A stretch of 64,000 nt of DNA from Mactra quadrangularis (lineage: Eukaryota; Mollusca; Bivalvia; Venerida; Mactridae). Positions 55,020 through 64,000 of this stretch are shown one piece after another. Position numbers and translations under genes: made by a program. Under the pieces are notes generated by a model. That model had not been told where the DNA came from. It searched no databases and saw nothing but the letters and a program-made list of their open reading frames with translations. The stretch's first letter is position 1; each line of letters begins with the position of its first letter. The stretch covers positions 20,358,232 to 20,422,231 of the forward strand of contig CM046299.1 of assembly GCA_025267735.1 (NCBI GenBank), written 5' to 3'.

Positions 55020-58000
55020 AAGAACCAGGGATGTGGAATTCCAAACTTTCCACTTATCCACAGACAAGTAAAATCTAAAAATCAACTTGACCAGAATCAA
55101 AATGCACTTAAATGAATTCAACACTCTTAGTAGAATATACATTGTACTTACACTAACCCTTACTTTTCATTTTTGACAGCCTAAATATATGATGAGCAAC
55201 TGTTGGAATATAACTGAAGGCTAGAAACTAAATGAACAAAAACCTCTCACATACATTGCAATACCAGAATTTTCAAACTGTTCTGAATTAATGTTGAGAC
55301 ATCACACATTGAAAAATTAGCAAAAATAAAGACACAGTTAAAATAAAATTGAAAACTAAGTAATATGAATAGAAAAGGAAAGTAATTGATAAAAGTAAAC
55401 ACACTACAAAATAAAGAAACAACATAAAAACAAAGAGATAAAATAAAATACCTGTATCCAGTTACCAGTACATCCAACAACAGCAATATCAAGTTCACAA
55501 AACAACTAAAACACTGATCCACAGAACAAGACTATAAAAGTATCTCCAAAGTCTGACAATATCAAAGTACAAGAATAAAATACTGCTGAGCAATCATACT
55601 TTTTCAGAACGGACCACTATAAGTCTAGAAAAAAAAGCAAGAGCTATAGGGAGATATCATATTGGACAATTTCCATTTTTTATCCGAGTGTCCTAGACAC
55701 AATGAATAAATAACTCCAGTGTGTAATAAATAATGGTCTAGACTCATCTTAGAGAATTGAAAAAAAGAGATATTCCGAGCCCTATTCCATGAAATGTCAT
55801 TATGTCTTAAAACACTCATACAGTGTACAGTCATACTCTTCCTTTTTTCTCTACGATTTGATTTTCATCCATGGAATATGGAAAAAGCACTCCATTAGAT
55901 AAAACCTTTTGGTCTATTACATTAACCATAATTTTTCTTTGGTTATTAACCTTCTGTTACTGGTCTTAAGTAACAATGAACACTATTATATATTTTTCCA
56001 GACAAATTAAAGCCAAGCTTAGTGAACTATACAATAGTCTGACCTATTTCTGTTTACTAACAGAAATTAAGTTCCCCCTTACAGTGAATGCTCTTGTAAA
56101 AGTGCTTAAACTTTACATAAGGTTTTCCAATAAGGAAAATTTCTTCAATAGGCATTTACTAGTCTAAGAAGGGATTAATATTACATATTCAAACTTTTCT
56201 TCTGTTTATTTTTTAAATGATTCACAATTCAGCTTCCCGAGTCTAAGGTAATTTTAAATAAGGAATTGAAAGTACCTTCTGATATCTATGTATGCTTCTA
56301 TATCAGATTAGAAAAAAGGGATTGTACTTTTGCCTTACAGCTAAGATTTTCTTCAACTAAATGGCACATTTATAGAAGTTCAGGAAAAATTGAGACCAAA
56401 AAGGGGCAATACCGTAAATGATTATCAATAATGTACTATCAAAAAAGACTTATGAAACAACCAAATGTATTGAATATTTCATAGGAGACCAATAAGAAAG
56501 GTTATTAAAGTGGGAGAGGGAAGCCATGGTTCATACAGAAATTTCATCTAAAAATTCAAGGACTTTCAAGGACCTGTGCAAACCCTGGGTACCAATAACT
56601 GAAGTCGGAGAAAACCAAGGGGTACAATTGCAGAATAGATTTTAGATAATTATAAAGAAAGTAAGGTAAATATGTAAGAAAAAATCTTTTTCCTCAAGAA
56701 ATAACAATAATTACAAATCATATATAAATTTATGTATGGTAAGCTTCAAAAAGTCAGCTAGTTTGTAAGAATGAAATACTTATGACCAAAGACAAGAGTA
56801 TCCTATCATCACTTATCCATAAGATATTTCCACAAAGATAGCTTGTTAATGAATTAATGATACTGTAACATAACCTTCCTTTTGTAAATATAAAGTACTT
56901 AACTATTGAATGAATAATTCTATTGTCTTTTCAATCACTCCAAGAAATTTCCATTAACATATGTAATGCCAAGTTATTTTGTTTTGATATTCCTTACAAG
57001 CTAGTTTTTGACATCAGAATTTTCACAAGGTATTCCGTACAAGCTAGTTTCAGCCTCCAGAAATTACACAGACATTCTGTATAAGCTAGTTTCTGCTATA
57101 CGAAGTTTCACCACATGACATGTGAAAGTAGAGTCATGTGTCTGCGAGAGCTTGTAGTCAACTGTCTACAGATAAAAATCACAAGTAAAGAAATTAATAC
57201 TTTTAGACTAAAGTGGGGACACTTTTTTGCTTCTGAGAGTAGATAGAAATACAACATTTTAGATTTCTAACATTTTTACATCAATTCACTAGGAATTCAA
57301 AACATGACAAGCAGACTAATAAATGACTAGATAGAATATAATCATAACTGAACAACAACACACGATTATGTGAACCAGATTTTGGACATACTGCGAAACA
57401 CGTAACTCAGGCAATTGGTTAGGTAAAGAACAAACAAATAAACTGTAGAGGAATTATCAATGGTTAACAATTCTCTTTGAAAATGTGGCCACTCGGATAC
57501 CAAAAAAAATGTAAAAAAGCACTTTATCATTTTTTTCCTTAGAGATGATGCATAGGAATGAGCTTACACAGACATTGTTGAGGGAAAAAATCGTAACAAA
57601 GCATTTAAGATCGGAATTGACATTTACTATTTACTTGAATTTCAGAGGTATGAAAATATTTCCTTGCCTAGGAATGCTTTTTCTATTCAAAAAAGCCTAA
57701 AATAGATTTAAAAAAAGCCTAAACCCTGGCACAGGCAAGAATAAATTTAAAAAAAGTAAAATCAGAAAATTCTCCAAAAATCATGAAAAATCTACACTTA
57801 TAGAAATAAGACATATTCATTTACTTACTGCCAGCTACCCATACCTTTACAATCTGACATATTATGACACAAAAGTGTTGAGAAAATATGATTTTTTTCT
57901 GACAGAACAAAACCTAGATAACAATGAATTCTACAGCTGGCAGAATAAATCTGTATAAATAATCAGATGGAACTAAGTCTGGGGAAAATATAGGAAACTC

Positions 58001-58680
58001 CAAGCTCTTACATAGAATTAACAAAAAAATGAAGATATTCGAAGCAACAACAGAAAATACTCTAAACTGAATCTAATTCCAAAAGAATCAAGAATTTCCC
58101 TTCACTTTTTTACTAAACAAAATTCTAAATTACTAATTATATAATTTACACAATAATATTTGATTTCATTTCTCACTAATAAATTGTTAACAAAAAATGT
58201 TAAAAAATATATAAAAAAAAGTTTTTCTTATAGTAATAAGGTAGGGAAGCACTCTACTACAGGTAGAAAAAACCCCAAAAAGCTAAAGAATAAATACCTG
58301 AGAGTAAATTGTAGTAGTGTGTATTCATTCCAATGTATGTATTCCTGAATCCAAGTGACATGCAGTATGAGTATAACTCCTGAAAAATAAACCAATTCCA
58401 GCTGTTACAAACAACATATTAGATAATCCATTATACAGTCAATAATTCTACTAAAACTATCCACAGACAAAATACAAGTAAAAATTTTCTCGCAAGTAAA
58501 AAAAATGTCCATGTTCTTCACAGTATATTGAAAACCATAACTGAAAAAAAATCTACACCATACTGTTAGCAGTTTCAGCAAAGTACCAAGTCCAAAACTG
58601 TGAAAGTAAAACAACCAAAGACTGAAAATAATAAAAAATATTATTTCCATAAAATATAAGTTGATGTTTCCATGGTTCTT
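55020..58680. other. AT-rich unique DNA, no gene seen
   Basis: The only structure I can support is a trio of ~43-bp repeats at about 56985-57110, with ACAAGCTAGTTT or ATAAGCTAGTTT in each. A TTTCAAGGACCTGTGCAAAC segment at about 56565 belongs to a dispersed repeat also seen at 62.69 kb. Confidence 0.45.
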
Positions 58681-59059
58681 CTTCCAGTCATAAACTGAGA
58701 GAGAGAGAGAATTCTTATCCAAGTCTCTCGTAAGAACTGTAAAGCCTTGTGATAAAATATTCCCTGATGGAATGGATATGTCTAGACGCCATTGGTATTC
58801 TCTCTCACAAAATATTATGGAGGTGAAAACTATTCTAGCTATTCCGATATTCTGCCAATTCCTGGCATTGGACTTACGTCTGTATATAATTACTACGAAG
58901 AATGTGATAATAGCTTAAGAAGACGTATGTTTTGCGTTCTTTTGAAAAAATATACACTGAAAACGTCTGCTGTAAGTAGCAGTGTTCCTCTAACATCTGA
59001 TAAATCCAAAATTTCTAAACTTTTCAGAGAGAAAATAATGAGAAACTATTGACAGAAAA

Positions 59060-59615
59060 TGAATTTTAAAGCACAAGATTCACTGTAATGTCTTCTGTAA
59101 TAATATCCATACATTTAAAGTTACTCCGAGACTCTCAGCCTACAGCTAGACAGACGCACACCGTAACTATCTATGCAGTATTCCGTTATTCCGATACTAA
59201 GTCGCCAAAATCTATCAAAAGCTAAAACTTGCTGAATCAGCTGTTTTTTTTGTTGACAATGTATGGCTTCATGAATATTCAAAAGAGACAATTTTCATCT
59301 TGAAACAAGAATGGGAGGCAAGCCAAAATTTTGGAATAAAATTATGTCTACCATGAAACTTATTGACGACCATTGCTCAACGAATGATAGCAGTTAAGCG
59401 TTTTGTGTCTGCCAGTTTGCCCTAAACAGTTGGAACATTACCAGTATTGGTATTACACGTTTTTCCAGACAAGTTTTGTAGAAAACTCTTCAAATATAAG
59501 CCATAACACACCCTTTCTTTAACATCAAGCTAGTATAACTTATTGAATTATCATTTTCTCATTTACTGTGTCTCTCTAAAAATTGTTTTCATGAACCATA
59601 TAAAAGAGAATGAGT
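59060..59615. other. Unannotated DNA, slightly CpG-richer
   Basis: The 59.10-59.22 kb stretch has several CpG (ACGCACACCG, TTCCGTTATTCCG). A promoter is conceivable but unproven; no exon is recognised. Confidence 0.25.
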
Positions 59616-59617
59616 GA

Positions 59618-59672
59618 GCCAGAGAGAGAGAGGAAAGAGAGAGAGAGAGAGAGAGAGGAGAGAGAAAAGGGG
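59618..59672 (+). repeat. (GA)n tract
   Basis: Runs of GAGAGA with occasional GGA. A shorter GA run is at about 58697-58711. Confidence 0.9.
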
Positions 59673-59984
59673 GAAGAAGTCAGAGCAGTTTGACAGACAG
59701 TAGCAACATCATACAGTAAATATTTTACAACAAAACAGGATCTATCTAATACCATAGTGATAATAGCCTGGGTATTATTATTATAGGGAGAAATATCTAC
59801 TACAACGCCTACATTCATACAGTAACACATGAAGTCCAGAGAGAAAAAGAAAGACAAGGTTTTTCTAGGTCAAACTAAGTTTTTCTGATCAATAATAGTT
59901 TGTCAATCTGAGGTCAAACAACTGAGAAGGCAACATTGTATATAATAATAGATATTTATATGTGTACATTATAGTACACTATAA

Positions 59985-60372
59985 AAGAGAGAGAGTGGAA
60001 AGAGGGAGGGTAGAGGAAGAGGTTGGAGGAGGGAGAGGGTGACAGAGCAAGATAGAGGGGGAGGGGAAGGGGGTGAGAAAGAGGCTGGAGAGGAGGGAAT
60101 GGATGACAGAGCAAGATAGAGGGGAGGGAAGGGGGATGAGAAAGAGGCTGGAGAGGAGGGAGAGGGTGACAGAGCAAGAGAGGGGAAGAGGGGGAGGTAG
60201 AGTGGAGAGAGTGAGAATAAAAGAGAGACATAGGGGGGAGTGGAGAGGGGAGGAAAAAGAAGTTGGAGAGAGGGCCGAGACAAGAAAGATAGGGTAAAAG
60301 AGGTGGAGGTAGAAAGAGTGTGGAGTGAGTGAGAGAGAATGAGAGAGACAGAGGGGTAGAGAGAGAGGGAGA
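59985..60372 (+). repeat. Long polypurine GA/GGA tract with ~60-bp repeats
   Basis: Almost pure purine for nearly 390 bp. A GAGAAAGAGGCTGGAGAGGA segment recurs at about 60074 and 60138, with GTGACAGAGCAAGA or ATGACAGAGCAAGA between. Minus-strand Ser/Leu/Pro-rich frames are artefacts of composition. Confidence 0.9.
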
Positions 60373-60499
60373 TAGACAATGACTAGTCTATATCCTTTTT
60401 CCCCATTCTAAATAGTAAGACTAGTTTTGCACTAACTCATAGATTAAGCTAGATGTGTCCATTTCTGATCCTTTAAGCACATTAATGTGTGATGTCACC

Positions 60500-61326
60500 A
60501 CATGCATCCTTAAATTTATACAGTACTGTTTAGTCAAGGAGAGGCAAATTTATGTGAATCTTAAACTCAAATCTTCTATTGCAATTGTTCAAACAACAGG
60601 AAATATAAATTACAATGAATTCCCAGGAACTAAGACTTGTTTTTTTATCTTGAAAACAAGAATATTTATATAAAGAAAACTAAATTGATTAATTAAATTC
60701 AACAATGTCTTCAAGCAATTATTTCAAGAAACAACATAAAGTTGAGGTAGACATTCCTCAATATCATGACAACTACTAAGTGCTAAAAAATAGGCTTAAT
60801 ATTACAAAAAAAGCACACTAATTATCAACTCTTTATAAATAACATTCAACATATTTAAATTATCTTTCCTTTTAACTTTGCCTCATCATGGTAGCACGTC
60901 ATCATTCTGAACACTTCCACCATTCCTTGAATTTATGCAATGATACTGTTTAATCAAGGAAGGACAAATTCATGTAGGCCTTAAACACAAATATTCAAAA
61001 TTCATGCAATTGTTAAAACAAAAAGAAACATGGACTACATTGCATTCCCAGGAACTAAGAGTGTCTAAGACTTGTTTTTTATCTTGAAAACAAGAATATT
61101 TATAAGAAAATTTTGATTATATTCAACTAAGTCTTCAAGCAGTTATTTCAAGAAACAACATAATGTTGAGGCAGACACTCCCCAATACCATGACAACTAT
61201 TGGTTCATAGAGACATTCATGTATGAAAACAATTACTACTAATTATCAACACTTTATAAATAATATTCAACATAAATTCTTTCCTTTTAACTTTGCCTAG
61301 TCATGGTAGCACGTCATCATTCTTTG
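60500..61326 (+). repeat. ~430-bp tandem duplication
   Basis: 60500-60912 and 60928-61326 are diverged copies. Anchors: TACTGTTTAGTCAAGGA / TACTGTTTAATCAAGGA, CATTCCCAGGAACTAAGA / AATTCCCAGGAACTAAGA, and CATGGTAGCACGTCATCATT at both ends. Identity is moderate, so the event is old. Confidence 0.85.
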
Positions 61327-61344
61327 AATGAATCTCTGAAAAAC

Positions 61345-61880
61345 TTGTGTGTGTGTGGGGGGGGGGTCCACAAATAATTTTGGGTTTTAATTGACTGCAA
61401 AGGAGAAGAACCAAACGGTTATGCAAAATAGTTCTAGTCATAAACACGTAAAGTTTTGTAAATACACTGCCTATGCTGTAAATGTGACTGTATATTGTTC
61501 AATGGGTATCATTGAATTATGCATTTTATATTTATGGACAAAAAACAAGACATTAATTACCACCTTAACCATCGTGGCTTTGTTTACTTCAACACTGGTT
61601 GAAGTAATTTGTTTGGGCATGTGACGCAAAGTGAATAACAAAAATGTTGTCTTAATATGTCTGAGGTTATTCTTGGCGAATAGCTGAGGAGTTCCTAATG
61701 GGTAGCACGTATCACATACAATCATAAAAACATGTTTATTTTTTCTTATTCCATGCTGAGGATAGCCTCACATTGGAAGAGGTGATGACCAAACATTAAT
61801 ATATCGCAATATTGACTATTAAGTTGAAAATTAGCAAGTGTAGTCCATAGGTAAACTCTCTTTTTGAGTCACAGAACGTA
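61345..61880. other. Unannotated DNA
   Basis: A 77-codon plus-strand frame (61391-61624) has hydrophobic stretches but no recognisable motif; not called as a gene. Confidence 0.3.
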
Positions 61881-61889
61881 ACTATAGTA

Positions 61890-62105
61890 ACCAAATGTAA
61901 CAAAAAGGAGTGAAAAAGAAAACATATCGAGAATAGCAACAGTAAAAAAACCACCCAAGATCTTCCACACATTTAAAAGCAAACAGGAGAAAGTTTTTAG
62001 ATTTTTAAACTTTTGTTGCGAGAAGGAGGCCACAAATAAATAACAAAAGCAAGAACCTTTTTCTGCCTTGGAAGGGACAATGGTGAAATGTAGCAGTAAG
62101 TAAGT
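61890..62105 (+). repeat. Dispersed repeat, copy 2 (partner at 22.1-22.5 kb)
   Basis: AGAATAGCAACAGTAAAAAA, TCTTCCACACATTTAAAAGC, and a CTGCCTTGGAAGGGACAATG stretch align with the first copy. It is shorter by about 150 bp in the middle. Confidence 0.5.
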
Positions 62106-62284
62106 GCTTAATTTGACAATCATTCTCAAAACCCTAAACTATCTGACAGGAAAGTTCATTAATAAACACAATAGACATACCAAGCTAAAGCAAGGTTTTT
62201 GAAGTCTACTATTAGTATAACTTATAAAATAGCCAACTCTCAACATTAACTTCCCTCCATCATCAAGTCACTCACCAACTGTTA

Positions 62285-62705
62285 AGCACTTTTCAAGGAC
62301 AAAAGTGCCAAGTTCAAGCACTGTAATCTTTTAACAGCTGACTTGCAAATGCTTGCGATTTTTGTTTTGAGCCTGAAGGTAAGAATTTGCATTTTCCACC
62401 CAGTGGTACTAATGGAAGACCAAGATGTTTGAAAGGCATGTTTAATTGACTGCAAGTCATATGTAAATGTCAACAAGAATTTAAAACAAATATCTGGCAC
62501 ATAAACTGCAATATTTTTTTCTAATAACATTGAAAATTGGAATATAATCTGAGTATCATTCAAGCATTCTTTGACTAAAAATAAGCACTTTTCAAGGTTG
62601 CAAATGAATATATGCATTTTCAAGCATTCAAAACCAGTTTTAAGCATTTTCAAGGTAGATCTTACAATTCAAGCACTTTTCAAGGTCTGTACAAACCCTG
62701 GTCAA
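62285..62705. repeat. AAGCACTTTTCAAGG dispersed repeat cluster
   Basis: AAGCACTTTTCAAGG or AAGCATTTTCAAGG occurs at about 62284, 62583, 62643 and 62673, the last followed by a GTCTGTACAAACCCTGG segment that resembles 56.57 kb. Probably fragments of one repeat family. Confidence 0.5.
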
Positions 62706-62709
62706 GTAA

Positions 62710-63810
62710 GGGTTACCTGCCTCACTTCGAAAATTCAAGGTCAGACAGATCAGCCAGAAAATAAAAGTATGTATTCTTAGATTAAAAGTTTAAGAAGACT
62801 AGTAGAGGCTTAAATATATGCCTTGTTAAAATGATTGAAATGTTATAATAGTAGTTTAAGGTTTGACTGGGTCATTGAATAACTAAAGATTAAAAAAAGC
62901 AATTATACTTTATAATTTCAAAGAAATAATAAAAAGCTCGTACTTAATAATTTCAAAGAAATAATAACAATTTCTATATATTATATAACCACAGTCTTTG
63001 TACTTTATTTTCTAAATAGAAAGTTAAGCCAACATTTTAATTAAACTTTTTTTAATCAAGTTTTTTAACAATGTCTAGATGAAAAGAGCACAGCACAAAA
63101 TAAAACCCTAGTACAAAATTTTATTATAAAGGTATAAAGTCTATTTTACCAGGAGAAATAAACAAGATATAAATATAACTTCCAGAAAACCTTATTAAAC
63201 AAGAACGAGACTTTAATTTAATGATAAAATTGCTTTCACATTATTATAAAATAATAAAAATAAAATAAAAAGTCATATATTTAGTATGAATCATTTCTTT
63301 AAACAAAAATTGATACATTGTATTTCTATTTCGTTTACCGATAATTAAAATCTTTGAGAAAATCAAGGGCTTACCAATGAAAATGAATTTTAGTTAATGG
63401 TAATAATATAAAATAGCCATATTTGAATAAATCTTCTTATAAATAAATTAAAATAGACTCAAGCTCCTAAACAGAGATGGATGTGAAATAATGAAATAAA
63501 TATTGTCCACAAAATTAATATAAGTAAACAAGTGTTTTTTTTTAAAAGAACTTTTGGAATTCCCTAGACAGTCAATTAAAATAATGATAGGTCTAAGGTT
63601 GTAGTTAATTATAAAGTCCAAGTTTAATTTGTCTAGAGGATTTTGTTTATGGATTAAAACTGACATACCATTATTACATTAATTTACTAATTGTCCATTA
63701 ATTTGTCTAGGAAATAGTTTATAAGTGTAGCCAGAAACTTTAAAGTTTAGGATAAACTCATTAAACTTGATTGTGAAACAAGTTCTTACAATTTATATAT
63801 AAATAACTTT
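62710..63810. other. Very AT-rich DNA, no gene seen
   Basis: A short duplication of TAATTTCAAAGAAATAATAA (about 62916 and 62948) is the only structure noted. Confidence 0.4.
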
Positions 63811-63819
63811 AGGGTACAC

Positions 63820-63912
63820 TTCCTGGTCCCCCTCACCCCAGTACTGAGCTAGTAGGATAAGTTTCTTATTCAAGGAAACAGGGTAGAAACTTAGATCAAA
63901 ACGAACCTTGTA
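63820..63912 (-). mobile_element. Class II tRNA-SINE fragment
   Basis: On the minus strand GTTTCCTTGAATAAGAAACT and AGCTCAGTACTGGGGTGAG match the bodies at 12.1 and 40.7 kb. The head is degraded (GGTTCGTTTTGA). Confidence 0.6.
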
Positions 63913-64000
63913 TTGTTATTGACTTAATTGACATTTTTTTCATGGGCTAAAGTCTCAAGAATAAGAAAATCTGTCCACATAAGCTATCAAATTTAAGTTA

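Noticed and set aside
58792..59052. 86-codon plus-strand frame with protein-like composition
   Set aside because: It opens at a TTG directly after an in-frame TAG, has no recognisable motif and no clear splice context; left as noncoding.
59956..60379. Ser/Leu/Pro-rich minus-strand and Arg/Glu/Gly-rich plus-strand frames
   Set aside because: Low-complexity translations of the polypurine tract.

Overview
This window looks like gene-poor, AT-rich nuclear DNA of an invertebrate animal, most likely a bivalve mollusc. That assignment is inferred from the repeats: tRNA-headed SINEs with a shared GTTTAACGCC-type tail, transposons carrying internal ~160-bp tandem monomers, and many short terminal-inverted-repeat (TIR) elements. 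No complete protein-coding gene, rRNA or ordinary tRNA gene is visible. The only candidate host coding piece is a short terminal-exon-like segment near 13.92-14.04 kb. Nearly all longer open frames fall inside tandem repeats or mobile elements.

1-13.75 kb is a head-to-tail array of a ~2.17-kb unit that already starts left of the window. Each unit carries, in order: a tRNA-like SINE-head remnant; a ~250-bp block rich in short hairpins; a spacer; a ~104-bp module with an A box, a B box and a TTTTT terminator, preceded at fixed distance by a TATA-like element and a TGACGTAA site; and an AT-rich tail with short tandem repeats. I read the 104-bp module as a candidate RNA polymerase III gene. It occurs at 3741, 5910, 8076, 10276 and 13127, with a decayed sixth copy at 19669 and a B-box remnant at 20.23 kb. 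One unit is interrupted by a 2.13-kb insertion flanked by a 9-bp direct repeat, another by a class-II-tRNA-derived SINE.

13.9-20.3 kb holds the exon candidate, a perfect 104-bp palindrome (15938-16041), a 39-bp satellite array (core 17.57-18.79 kb) with a four-monomer higher-order repeat, and the outlying decayed unit split by a small inverted-repeat element.

20-34 kb is a graveyard of small transposons: SINE copies, several MITE-like elements, a TA-flanked element with internal ~160-bp repeats, a 395-bp promoter-like insertion with 13-bp direct repeats, and two copies of a hairpin-started element carrying seven and five ~162-bp monomers.

34-64 kb is mostly unique AT-rich sequence with scattered SINEs, all in one orientation and several with clear target-site duplications. 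It also holds TA- and TTAA-flanked MITEs, minisatellites (22, 23, 28 and 56 bp), a ~430-bp tandem duplication and long GA-rich tracts. It could be intronic or intergenic; I cannot tell which.
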